Assembly (NCBI GenBank): GCA_905160935.1
Contig: CAJHZI010000813.1
Coordinates: forward strand, 372,001-436,000
Direction of reading: 5' to 3'
Source: Enchytraeus crypticus
Taxonomy: Eukaryota > Annelida > Clitellata > Enchytraeida > Enchytraeidae
DNA length: 64,000 nt
Part shown: piece by piece, positions 1 to 11,420 of the stretch
Layout: the number at the start of each line of letters is the position of its first letter
Numbering within the stretch: position 1 is the first letter of the stretch
The notes under the pieces: model-generated
What the model was told of the DNA's origin: nothing
What the model saw: only the letters and a program-made list of their open reading frames with translations
Database searches by the model: none
Translations under genes and position numbers: made by a program

Positions 1-430
1 AATTATGGATGACTTTTTATCGAGTGATGACATTATCTGTCTGACTTGACGGATCTGAAAGAAAGATGAACGACAGACGGATGAGATATGAGATTTGAAG
101 TCAAGATTTTCATCAAATATGACACCAAGGTTCTTAGCCTTGGGAGTACGAGGGAGAGCAAGATTTTGATAATAGATGAAAGAATTGGCTACTTTGGTTC
201 TTTGCTGGGGGGGGGGGGTGCCGATTAAAATATATTAGGTTTTGGATGGATAGACAGAGAGGCGATTGCAGAAAACCATGAATAAACTTTGTCAAGAACT
301 GATGAAAGGTGTTGTAATTTCTAGTCAGAATCTGAGCTAGAAAATGAGATGTACGTACAGCTGAGTATCATCAGCATAGAAGTGAAATTTTATTGAAGAA
401 TTGTCTAAAATATAACTGAGGGTTTTGCTT
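1..430 (-). mobile_element. LINE family E fragment (L2/CR1-like RT, cut by window edge)
   Basis: Read on the - strand, this segment encodes the tail of an L2/CR1-type reverse transcriptase. It shows an FHFYADDTQLYV catalytic motif at about 365-400, then a region like RLSVYPSKT. The DNA closely follows the better copy at 42.7-43.1 kb (phrases such as CTAGCTCAGATTCTGA are shared), so I place both in one family. A G homopolymer of about ten bases at 207-216 lies inside it. The 3' part lies beyond the window, and the copy stops abruptly near 430. Several stops make it a dead fragment. Confidence 0.75.
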
Positions 431-1224
431 ATGTATTATGACACTCCGTGAAAAGTTAATTAATTATATTTTAATTATTTAAGGCATTTATTTCCCCTTA
501 AAACTCATCTAAATCTCATTTTTCCATGCTTTATATGACTCTGTGGATTATAGTTTTTGAGATCTTCAGTGATGGCCATGGCTATATGGTATAGAAATAT
601 GTGTAACGGCTATTCGTTTGAAGCGTCTCTGCCGTCGCCAGCGGATGAGGATGTGAATTTTGAATCTTCATTGTATTATCCGTGTGGCTGCAGATCTGTA
701 GGCTAGGGGTGTAGTGTGACCATTAATCACACAGTGGTCGCATCATCACTGGCAACATTTTGAGCCAAAAACTACCTTTAAACTGGGCATTATTTCTAGG
801 CTATAATCTTCGTTGCATTTTTGTATTGATTGACTAGAGAAAATTGTTTAAAATGTCTATAGGTATTAATGTGGTGGAAGCATATAGCAGGTTTAGTTCA
901 ACTGAAGCCATCGAGAGAATGTCAATTTGTTTCACTAAACGTAAGTTATTCTTGCTTTTCAGAATCGTGTTATAAGTTTATAAATGTAGGTAGATTTCTC
1001 CTAGTTAAATTTACAGAATAACAACAATTAAATTATCAAGACCTATACTTATGGCCATATTATTCTGGATGATATCATTACCGATTCCTCATATCCGATC
1101 TTTAAAAGCTTCATTGTTCCGAGAGATGAAATTGACATTAATATCGATTGTAGTTTGTCGTGTCTATAGAGTTTAGAGTGCACGCTAGTCAGATTTGAAT
1201 TCTCAATTCTAAAGGCAAAGCTAT
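431..1224. other. unassigned AT-rich sequence
   Basis: No open frame with recognisable similarity, no tRNA-like box and no inverted repeat was seen here. It separates an E LINE fragment from an A LINE. Confidence 0.4.
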
Positions 1225-2780
1225 AAAGTATTAATCAATCAATCAATAAGAATTTAACGTCCGGTTCCTCGCCATAAGGCAATGTCAGCGAAGTCTCTTG
1301 CAGACACTACACAAACTGACGTCAAAGCACCACACGATGACGACTGAGTACACAGAGATCACAAGAAAAAGCGAGATCAAAACAGTGCAAGTTCGAGATC
1401 CAAGGCAAGCGGGTCAAAATTTAGACCTATGGTGAAAATAGCCGGGTTTTTAGCTTGCCAAGGAAAGTACCAATACAATTACAAAATCGAAGTTCTTGTG
1501 GCAGAGAGTTCCATATTGTCGGAGCAGAAAACATGAAGGAGCGTTTGCACATGGCAGATTTAATATTTGGTACAGTGAGAAGGTTTTTACTAGAGGAACG
1601 AAGACCACGAGAGGGTTGATAGATTGATAAAAGATCAGATAGATTGGATGGCTTATCAAAATTTAAACCTTTGAAGGTCAAGGAAGCCATCTTGAATTTT
1701 ATTAGTTCGGAGAATGGTAGCCAGTGCAGTTTCTTAGGAAGAGAAGTGCTGTGGGAATTGAGTATTTTTACATGACATTCGACTCGAGAAAGAGAATTTT
1801 GTATGTGTTGGAGACGCATTAGAGAGGTCTTCCGGAGATCATTCAGCAGAGAGTTACAGTAATGTAGTTTAGTGTGGACAAGCGCATTGGCTAATACAGC
1901 GGCAGAATTAATATCAAGGGACTTACGAATTTGACGTTATTGACGGATATGGAAAAATAGAACGTCAGACTGCTGAAATATGTGTTTTAAAGTTTAGATT
2001 TGAATCAAAAATTACACCAAGGTTACGTGCAGAATCTGTGGGTATTAAGTGGATATCTTTAAATGTAATGGTTGAGCCAGTTATTTTATGACGCTGCTGT
2101 GGAGTGCCGATGAGAGAGTATTCCGTTTTTGAAGGATTGACCACAAGACGATTGGCCCAAAACCAGGAGTAACTAGATCAAGGATAGAAGTAAGCTTTGA
2201 CAGAGCATCAGAAGAATCAGGTCTAGAGAACGAGACATAAATCTGGGTGTCATCAGCATAAGAGTGAAATTTCAGCATCGAATCAGTTAAAGGGGTGGTA
2301 TATAAGGTGAAAAGAAGGGGACAAAGCACAGAACCCTGAGGGACTCCACAAGGTAGTGTGCAGGATGGTGATAAAGTGTTTTCAATAATTACTGATTCGG
2401 TACGCTGTGAGAGGTATGAGGATAGGAGGCCATGAGCCTTGTCAGAGATTCCGAAGCAAGAATTGAGTCTAGAAAGGAGTATATCGTGGTTTATGGTGTC
2501 AAAAGCAACAGTGAGATCGAGAAGAACTAGGGCAGATACGTGTTGAGCGTCCATGGCTAGACAGAGGTCATTGTGTATCTTGGTTGGTGCAGTTTCAGTT
2601 GAGTAGAATTTACGATAGGCTGGTTGAAAAGGTGAGAGTCATAAGAGGAGTTACAACGGCTTTTTTAAAATGGGATGGAGAGACACCTTCACTAAGACAG
2701 AGGTTTATTCAGTGAGTTATGGGAGGCACAAATGCATCAATGCAGGATTTGATACGTTTAGTTGGAATGAGATACAAGAC
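1225..2780 (-). mobile_element. LINE family A (L2/CR1-like), 5'-truncated
   Basis: A non-LTR retrotransposon on the - strand. 2081-2554 encodes the RT palm: LDLTVAFDTINHDILL (motif A), GVPQGSVLCPLLF (motif B) and FHSYADDTQIYV (motif C), all typical of the L2/CR1/Daphne group. 1427-1819 encodes the usual C-terminal block with LHWLPFSELIKFK and a final LKTRLFSP. The 3' UTR follows and ends at about 1225 in ATCAATCAATCAATAAG, the complement of a TTGATTG-type tail also seen at 4480 and 5515. The endonuclease is absent. The RT and C-terminal blocks are in different frames, so the copy is inactive. Confidence 0.85.
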
Positions 2781-2859
2781 AAATACTATATATATGAACA
2801 GTGTGGAGTAATGTAGAGTATACTGTGTAGTGAAGTATAAAATTTACATTTACTGTCCT

Positions 2860-4069
2860 TTTTAATCACATTTAAAAGATTTACCTCTTAAAATATGTAT
2901 TCCCAAATACTTTATACTATCAACCCAACTAATACAAGTATCTCTAATTTGCAATGGCTTGCACTAAAAATTGTGCCTAGTACCGATGCGCATACAGTGA
3001 CATTTCGATACATTTATAGGTAAATCTAACTCTGCAAAAGCCATGTCACAAATATTAAATAATTTCTGAAGGTCAGTGACAAAGATACTCAATAAAATAT
3101 CATCTGCATACATAAAGCAATTATAACAGTTATAATTAATGAAACAACCTAATTTAGAAGCTTCTAATTTGTCTAAAACTGTGTCGACAAAAAGGGCAAA
3201 CAATTAAGGTGAAAGAACCCCACCTTGTTTAACTCCCGATAGCAGTTGGACACAATCCGATACAGAATCAGTCCAATTTACAGTTGTACTATTGTCTCCG
3301 AAACAATTTTCAAGAGTATTAATAATACATTCATTAACTTTTCTACATTGTAACATATGCAATGTGCCATAAACATTACACTTGTCCAATGCTTTACGCA
3401 AATCAATTACACCAACATTGACAGTACTCAACTTGACATTGAAATATTTTATGACCTTCCTTACGGTATGTATTGCATTTATATATCCAACCTTTTCTTT
3501 GAAACCAAACTGCCTACTTGTAGTTGGTAATTGAATGAACTTTTTTATACTATGTTCAAAAACTTTGGAAATGACGGGGCATATATTGATCCCCCGAAAA
3601 TCATCAGCTGAGACAACCCTTTTACACCCTTTGAATTTCGGTATAGGTGTAGTTCGACCGATACCAAAAGAGTCGGGAACGAGGCCAGTGCGAAGCATAA
3701 TTTAAGCGTGTTAATTATTATTAACACAGATTCGTGTCCATATAACAAATGTTCGATCATCAGACCTTCACTACCTGCTGCTTTATTTAAATCAAGACAA
3801 TTAATAGCATTTCCCAAGTATCTAATATCAATATCAATATCATTTGCTTCAGAAGTATATACCAGTTTTTGCTTTTCGTATGTCTCTTTAAATTTATTAT
3901 GAAATTTTTCAGAGTTTGGTGTACAAGCAGATTTGAAATTACTTGCTATGTGGTTAGCAATGTCACGATTATTTTGAAAGCCATCAACCTTTATTCTATT
4001 GATAGTATAATTATTTTTAAAATGACCCTTCTAGCATTTCCAAAAATTATTGGCATTCTTTTCTAAAAG
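2860..4069 (-). mobile_element. LINE family D, RT fragment
   Basis: Minus-strand reverse transcriptase pieces. 3545-3817 covers the start of the RT (LDLNKAAGSEGL). 3204-3698 covers DDFRGINICPVISKVFEH, then VGVIDLRKALDK and SGVKQGGVLSP. 2964-3203 covers CFMYADDILL and the thumb. Upstream sequence to about 4069 encodes the linker before the RT (KNANNFWKCRRV). The same motif order occurs in the copy at 19.25-22 kb, so I call them one family. It is an APE-type non-LTR element, but I cannot fix the clade. The copy ends where an A LINE has landed at 4070. Frame changes break it. Confidence 0.8.
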
Positions 4070-4495
4070 CTGTTGTTGTATCTATCTGATCCTTTATCAT
4101 TCCATCAGCCCTCTCGTAGTCTTCGTTCCTCTAGTAAAAACCTTTTCACTGTACCAAACATTGAATCTGCCATGGGCAGACGCTGCTTCATGTTTTCTGC
4201 TCGGACAATATGGAACTCTCTGCCACAAGATCTTCGATCTTGCAATTGTATTGGTACTTTCCTTGGCAAGCTAAAAACCCGTCTATTTTCACCATAGGTC
4301 TAAATTTTGACCCGCTTGCCTTGGATCTCGAACTTGCACTGTTTTGATCTCGCTTTTTCTTGTGGTCTCTGTGTACTCAGTCGTCATCATGTGGTACTTT
4401 GGCGCCTGTTTGGGTAGAGTCTGCAAGAGATGTCCCTGACATTGCCTTATAGCGAGGACCGGACGTTACATTCTTATTGATTGATTGATTAAGTG
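4070..4495 (+). mobile_element. LINE family A, 3' end only
   Basis: A severely 5'-truncated A LINE. Two overlapping frames (4050-4274 and 4073-4297) encode the C-terminus seen at 1427-1819: LRSSSKNLFTVPN, then FSARTIWNSLPQ, then LKTRLFSP. About 190 bases of 3' UTR follow, ending in TTGATTGATTGATTAAG at about 4495. It interrupts the D LINE on the opposite strand at 4069. Confidence 0.85.
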
Positions 4496-5424
4496 GCAGG
4501 TCCAAGATGCAGTCCTACTCGTGTTCTGCTATCCATAAAGAGCACTTCATATAAAATTACTACAAAGAAATTAGCACTTGCATTGATTATTGTGTATTTG
4601 ATACTATCTGCAAATTGTATTATTTTACTTAACATTGCATATATAATTTTATCGTCCGTTATAGTTGTACATTTGTATAATTAATAGAGTGTCAAACATT
4701 GGAAGGCTCAGTGTCAGTACAGGACTTTCACTTACAAGACTTTGACTCTTCATGTATTGCCGCGACTTTGAAGAAGTTTTTGCATGAACTTGAAACACCT
4801 GTCATACCTGAGTCATCGTATTACGAGTTCATTGACGCAGCCAGTTAGTTGCATTCATGTTTCATTAATCATTATTATATACCATATACCATTTACCATT
4901 ACTATTACTATTATACCTATTATACATATTTACTATTACTATTACCATACCATATACCATTACTATTATACATTTAAACTTATGTGAAAGAATTCCCTGA
5001 AACTGAAAAATAATATAATTGGTTAATTATGTATTAAAAAATTTTGTCCCATTAAGCCGTACCAGTTAAAATTTATGTACATTATTAGGACTGTTGAAGA
5101 ATATGACTGTTTTCCTGTAAACATTTCTAGCAATCGACTGAGCCAGTAAAAATTCTAGTTACCGTAATTATTTTAAATTTATTTCATTTTCATTTCTTTT
5201 TTTCAGAGGATAATTCCAATTTCTCACTCGTTGAGTGTGGATAGGGAACCATAATTTTCATGACAAAAATTGCGCTTACCGGCCCCAGCGTTTTACCAAG
5301 TTCTACACCCACATCCTCGTGACGCAGGACATCCATCAGTTCCTCACCCAGGGAACTGAAGAGTCAGAAATTTCGCTATCAATCTGCTTTCTCTGCTTAC
5401 GAGGCATGATTGATAGTGCAATGA
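4496..5424. repeat. AT-rich spacer with ACCATA/CTATTA simple repeats
   Basis: No gene is seen. 4870-4980 is a degenerate array of short ACCATATACC, TTACTATTACTA and TATACATA words, a low-complexity block like the TATACC array at 5.55 kb. Confidence 0.5.
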
Positions 5425-5521
5425 AAAGTTTTAATTTTTCGCCTGTTTGTGTCGAGTCTGCAAGAGACGTCCGTGATATTGCCTTATAGCGAGGAACCGG
5501 ACATTGAATTCTTATTGATTG
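5425..5521 (+). mobile_element. LINE family A tail fragment
   Basis: About 95 bases matching the last part of the A LINE 3' UTR (GTCTGCAAGAGACGTCC, TATAGCGAGGAACCGGAC), ending in TTATTGATTGATGG. It is the smallest plausible 5'-truncated insertion of this family on the + strand. Confidence 0.75.
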
Positions 5522-5550
5522 ATGGAATGATGATATGCAGATGTAGAGAA

Positions 5551-5676
5551 CTAATTATACTATACCTGGTATACCTAGTATACATAATATACCTACTATA
5601 CCTACTATACCTAATATACCTTGTATACCTAATTATACTATACCTAAATATATACCTAGTATTATATCGTACCTAG
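5551..5676. repeat. TATACCTA minisatellite
   Basis: A run of about ten degenerate units around TATACCTAN, each about 9-11 bases (TATACCTACTATACCTAC and so on). It directly follows the A LINE tail and may have grown from it. A similar ACATAATATACC array sits inside the B LINE at 38.45 kb. Confidence 0.8.
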
Positions 5677-5767
5677 TGTGAGAGATAGCGTGACGAAACA
5701 CCTAAACACACGTTATACGAGTGAGGCTATTCTACTCGGGTGTCTAGGGGCCTTTTACATTATTTGC

Positions 5768-5872
5768 AATACTGAAAGGGGAAATCACCTCAGTCTTATT
5801 GTGAATAGTTCACTGTATCAATGGTTCATATCTCAAAACAAGTATGACTGTATGTCCTTCTAAGTGGTCAGA
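5768..5872 (+). repeat. dispersed 100-bp repeat, copy 1
   Basis: About 105 bases beginning AATACTGAAAGGGG and ending near CCTTCTAAGTGG, about 93% identical by eye to 22597-22700 in the same orientation. The flanks do not match. Its nature is unknown; it could be a SINE body or part of an LTR. Confidence 0.75.
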
Positions 5873-6300
5873 CCACTGTGTCTAAGTTGCTAGTATAAAG
5901 TCCTAATACCACGACCGTCGACCATATTCCAATAACAAAATAAAGAATATTTTATTACACACAATATGACATTGAATAGCCAATTAGGCATTCAAATGCA
6001 TACACACACAGTAACTCTACACAAAGTATACTTAGCTTAAGAAAGCCGTCGTGTCGAAAGGTATAAGACAAACTCTCTCTCTCTCACCTTTCACTCCTCG
6101 CTCAAGAAGGTGCTGAGGTTGACGTCTCGGGAAGGAGTGAGTATGGAATTATATCGAGTCTCTTCCAGCGTCGATTCACAAAGGTCTATAGAAAGTACGA
6201 TAGCAGTGATGCCATGCATTCAAGAAAAGAACGCTGTGAAGAAAAGAACAATGCTGTTCTTGTTGCTCACAACGACATAGGTACATCTCCCTTTTAGAAG
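5873..6300 (-). repeat. candidate LTR (Ty3/Gypsy-type fossil)
   Basis: On the - strand this has an LTR-like layout: a unique stretch, a TCTTATAC box after a CT run, then an AATAAA signal near 5940. Part of it (about 6030-6290) matches 24785-24975, including ATAGCAGTGATGCCATGCAT. It lies on the 3' side of the - strand Gypsy fossils. The ends were not defined, and no matching 5' LTR was found. Confidence 0.35.
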
Positions 6301-7670
6301 AGTTCATTCGTATTAAGGAAAGGCTCAATCAAAGAAGGTAACAGAAAAGATCAGATTATCGTTCATTATCAGGTAAGACAGAAGATAAAATGAATCATAG
6401 AAACGATAGACTATAAAGATAGTAAAGTGGCGGTGCGTGACTATGGGTCAGTACGCGTGTTCGTATGCTAGGGGTATGATGTTGGTGACTTCTGTTATAC
6501 TACTCTAAAATGCCTATAAATGACAAGTCTAAACGAAATAAACGAACCGAACTTAAGTGAGTTGTGAATATGTATTACGCACACAAACACAGTGTACGCA
6601 GTGTTAACAAATATAATAATAAAAAGGAACTTAGCTTAAAGGAAGGAAGCAAGAAGACTAAGAGTCGAAGCTCCAACAACAGCAAGCGAGAACAACGCCG
6701 GTCGAAAGAAGTCCCAGGCCAAGAGAACCGAACTCTAGCAGAGTAGAACAGTAAGTGACTTATAGTAAGCGGATGGTTACCCTATAAGGAAAGTTCCTGC
6801 TTAAAGGGTAGAAGACAGAGAGGTCATTGTCTTAAGAAAAACAGGCAGAGAAAGCAACAACAAGAGCGGAGGGCTGGACTCTGCTACACCCCCATACCCC
6901 AGAGACAGTGGCCATCTCGTCAAGAAGAGAGAAGAAAAGCAATACAGGATATAATAACAGTAAAGTAAAATAGTGCAAAAGAGGAACACAAGAAAGATAA
7001 AGAAAGACTCAATAGGACAGAATAGGAAAGAGATAGGATAGGAGTGAGGTTGACTAAATTAAACTAAGCAATCATTCATCAAAGCGAAATGTAATTCGGC
7101 ACAATCCTCCATCATCATTCATATTTAAAAACAAAATTTAATATCAGTATATCGTGTCAATATCATATCACAAGATGTCTAATAAAAGCAATGAATAAAT
7201 AGGACCAAAATAAAAGCATTAATTGAATGGAATCAATAATTATAATTTCTGCAGCCTATAAAGCCAAGCAATGAAATAGATATGAGTATAATCAAAATGT
7301 GTAAGCCTCATGAAGTAATTGACGTAGTAAATACTAGTAAGTATGATAGAAACTTTATACTCAGAAACATGTATAAGTAATTAAATATTTGAAGACTTAT
7401 TAATAACGACTTTAAGTCTATCACCAAACCGTGTATGTCGTAGCATAACACGATTAAGTAAATGAAAAATCACTTAAAATAATGATCAAAATAGAAAAGT
7501 GATAGCAAGGAGGAAGAACAAGGAACGGGCACTGTTGTAGGGCACCCTACTGGCTACCGCTACAACTTGATGAAAGCTATTGCGACCTCTCTCTCAAAAT
7601 ATCATCCAAATTAGATAAGTGATTTTCACTTGTGTCATAGATACAGAAATCAACCCTTAAAAGAGCTACT
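6301..7670. other. unassigned sequence flanking a Gypsy fossil
   Basis: No protein similarity is seen. Short open frames here (for example at 6564-6746, Lys/Arg-rich) look like chance readings. It may be decayed retroelement 3' sequence. Confidence 0.35.
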
Positions 7671-10600
7671 GAGCCAGGCGTTGCAAACAACTGGTTGCTC
7701 TAGAAGGGCCAAAAGACAGGACATGCGACAAGTGGCAGAGGACGGTTCGTGTCCAACCCATGGCTTAAGGTACAAGACTTAACATAATTGAGAACAGAAT
7801 TAATTATGGAAGTCAGGCCAATAAAACTTATGCTTCAGTCTCTGTCTCATTTTCTCAGCGCCAAGATGACCACTGAGAGAAATAACATGAGCAATGCGAA
7901 GCAAATCACTGGTCAGAATTTTAGGAATGATTACATAGTGATAAAGCCTTTCTAGCCTGGGATCATTTTTAGCATGAATGAAGACACCCTTATAACTCAG
8001 ATAGTAATACGTTTTCCTAGCAGAAGATGTCAAAACTAAGTCAAACAGCCTAGCTATTCTGGGGTCTGAATACTGCAGTTTAACTCGTCAGTGGAGATTT
8101 GGGGTAGGGTAAAAGTCTCCACTGTGAGTGACAGTGTGTGAATCAGTAACTGACGAGGAAAGAGACGTTAAACTTGACTGATTTTATTTGCTACTGCTAT
8201 TGCTATTGGATGAATCAGCAAAAGAGAGCGAAGAAGAAATTAAATTGACGTCAGAAACCGACATAGAATCTGGTTGATTACCTCGTTTAGACATAGAACG
8301 AGTTACAACATTTAAGTTCAACTGATCATTGACATCTAAGTCATATTTAAGAGCAAGATCATTGGACATCAGTAATGAAATTCCTTGTGGCAATTTATCG
8401 AATTTGCCAACCTTAATAACCTTCCTGAAACGATTAGGAACCTAAAGGGAGACTTCAGCTAATGGAATAGTGAATTTCTTTACAGAGATTCCTAGGACTA
8501 GGCGAAATTCATCAGTGTACTTATAAAAAATCAGGGGAACTGAATCAGATATCATGGAAAGAATTGCACCTGAATCACGTAGTGATAAGCAATTTCAATT
8601 TGTGACCCTCTGTTGATTCTAACAACAGGCTTGGTTTTTATTTAGCGTATGCGTTAATCCGGATAGTTGCTTCACTTGTAAGGCAACTTAGCGTAGACAG
8701 TCCACCCGGTAGGCAGGTTAGAGGCCACTCTTCAACGATATGTTTCATGTTTTGCGATTGACCGCAGTCGCAAAGCGGTGAATCACAAATACCCCAGCGA
8801 AACTCACTTTATCAGCATCTACCATGACCCGTACGGAAACGATTTAAATGGCACCAACTTCCTCTGCAGAGATTCATTCCTCGTAGCGCTTGAGACAGAT
8901 CCTGAACCAGATGATGGTTTCTAACATCAGCGATTGACCACTCTAATCTCCACTGGGACAGAGACGCCAAGGGATCCCCATTGTTGCAGCATCTCCCAAA
9001 CAGGATATCGAGATTTGAGTCTCTTCGGAAGAGGATTACACAAGTCCAGTGATAAAGGGAGGGCATGATTTTCACAGACCCTCTGCAGTTGCTTGTGTGT
9101 TATCTCCTTACGACGGATATGAGGGGGCAGTATGTTACAAAGAACTGGGAGCCACGGCGTTGGAGTCGATTTGATTGTCCCAGAAACTATGCGCATGGAG
9201 TCATTGAGACGCGCATCGACGAGTTTTGTGTAAGGCGAACGTTCCCATGATAGACAGCAGTATTCAGCCACCGAATAGCACAGAGCAATCGCTGATATTC
9301 GTAATGTGACTGCATCCGCGCCCCATGTTGTCCCCGCCAATTTCTGCAATAGATTATTTCTTGACTTTATTTTTGCTGCCGTTTTACTCAAATTTCCTTG
9401 TATGACGGCATACGATCCAACGTTACACCAAGATAAACCGGTAGAGGATCAAAGGGTAGCTGTATACCATAGCTTTAGCATTATGGAGATGAAACACACG
9501 TGTGACTGTTTTTGTGGAGCTTGGCATTCCAAGCCATTTCTTTAGATATTTAATCATCATCAACAGATCGCTATTTAATGTACGCTCGATTTCTTCAAAT
9601 GTTCGACCTTGGACAGCGCAACAAATGTCATCCGCGTAAGCGAACTGTCGCGCAGTAGTCGGAGGCAGGTCACTGATGTAAAGGTTAAATAGGGTAGGAG
9701 ATAAAGCTGATCTCTGTGGAAGACCGCTCATTTGATTCCTTCATCGGCTTTTCCCGTATTTCATATGAACTCTGAGCCGTCTGTCCTTCATAAACGTATG
9801 CACTGTATCTGTGAACCATTGTGGCATACATTTTGAGAGCTGTACTGCTTTACTAGCAGACCCTTGTGCTATACAGTGTCGTACGCTGCTGTGAGGTCTA
9901 GGAATACTGAACCTGTTTTGAGATCTTCTTGAAAACCTTTCTCAATGTAGGTCACTAGGACTTGATCGGAAGTGGATCTTCCAGGACTAAAACCCGCTTG
10001 TTCAATTGGTAATATATTCTCTAAGATTGGCTGGATTCGTCGAAGACTGATTCTTTTAAAAACCTTATAGCATACACTCAGCAATAAAATCGGGCGGTAG
10101 TTAGATGCACATTTTGGATCCTTACCCGGTTTATGAATTGCAATCACCTTGGCTTGCCTCCAGTCTCTAGGCATCACTTTCTCTTTTTGTACTCTGTTGA
10201 AAATATGACACAAACATGTAGTTGCAAGTGGGCCAAGGTGGGCTAGGAATTGAGCCACTTATATTAATCTTGAGGCAACTTGTTTAGTAGTGACAGGCAC
10301 TGACGGGGTTGAATAGGTTTTTTGGCAGCTCCTAACCTACGAATGAGACTCCAAGATATTCTGCTTGATCTTGAGAAGCTCATCTCTGACGTAATCTCTC
10401 GCCATTTTGCTCTACGGTTGCTGTCAAGCGCTTCAATTACTTTATCTGCTACATCGGCTTCAGCTGTTTTCTTATATTCCTTTAGCAGATTCGCACATTC
10501 ATCGTTGATGCCTGGAATATAACTCGGTCTGATACCTCGAGGTATTGACTTTGCATCTGCTTTGCATATAGCCTTCTTGAAACGATTGTAGCATTCGTCT

Positions 10601-11420
10601 ATTGAGGCCTTCTTCGTAGGAATGGCTGACGTGAACAGGCTGAATGATGAACAGGCTTGGTGAACGGCTTAAACATTGCAACCACTTTAGATGGGTTACC
10701 GAGGGAACAAGAGTTACCTGATGCAACACAACTATCAGTAATGAATTGTTGAATAAATTCATGGATTCTTTCAGCGACACTAGAATCATTAGCATCGTTA
10801 ACAGTACCAGCAACTGCAGACGTATCGTGTGCATGATTAACAGCATCAACGAGATAAACATCTGAGTCCTGTGTATTAACTCTATCTACTAAAGTCACTA
10901 AATGTCTATTGTCAGATTTGAAATGCTGACCATTCTTAGATTTCTGATTGGGTAGGAGCTTTTGAAAGTTCGACGCCTTGCCACTGAAATGTGGAGGATT
11001 TGAACCTTTTAAACTACCCTCATCACGAGCTTTTCGCCTACACTCGGATGCTTTATGACCAAAAATGTCACATTAGTTGCATTTAATTACAGGCCTATCA
11101 GAATTGTGATGGTTTTGTTGTTCAGAATTAACATAGACATCTTTACTTTGAGAAGAGTCTGATGACTGTTTAGGTTTATGAAAACCTTTATTTTTCTGAC
11201 CATGCAATGACTAATCAGTCATTGCATGGTCAGAAACAATTAATTGCAACGCGGACACTCTATCATCGAGCATGCTAGCAAGTTGATAAATACTATCATA
11301 CTGCAGATCTATGCAGATCTATGAGTATCTCTGAAGATCAGGTGGTAATTGAGCAACTAACTGCTCCTGAATTAGTAGCTCTTTAAAGCCATCTAAGTTG
11401 TGTAAAACATCCTTAGAAGA
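7671..11420 (-). mobile_element. Ty3/Gypsy-type retroelement fossil (copy B), broken
   Basis: Minus-strand fossil. Parts in order from high to low coordinate: gag tail with a CCHC-type knuckle near 11040-11090, an acidic region at 10660-10990, a retropepsin-type DSGA motif near 8560, and the zinc-binding start of integrase at 7800-8033 (LSGHLGAEKMRQR, FYWPDF). I recognise no reverse transcriptase or RNase H. A B LINE (8635-10649) is inserted with an 11-bp target duplication. It is broken in many places and probably old. The window gives no LTR pair for dating. Confidence 0.75.
8635..10649 (-). mobile_element. LINE family B (Jockey-like), copy 1
   Basis: A non-LTR retrotransposon on the - strand. 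9869-10258 encodes the RT fingers (MPRDWRQAKVIAIHKPGKDP, ASNYRPI, VFLDLTAAYDTV). 9423-9731 encodes GLPQRSALSPTLFNLYI and QFAYADDI. 8927-9391 encodes the thumb and connection (TWGADAVTLRISAIALCYS). 8812-9075 reads into the C-terminal LNRFRTGHGRC block. The insertion lies in a Gypsy fossil, and AACAGGCTTGG is duplicated at 8624-8634 and 10650-10660. The endonuclease is absent (5' truncation). Several frame changes make it inactive. The second copy is at 37.5-40.2 kb. Confidence 0.88.

Noticed and set aside
6564-6746. Small basic protein (Lys/Ser-rich)
   Set aside because: Biased AT-rich reading with no relatives I recognise.
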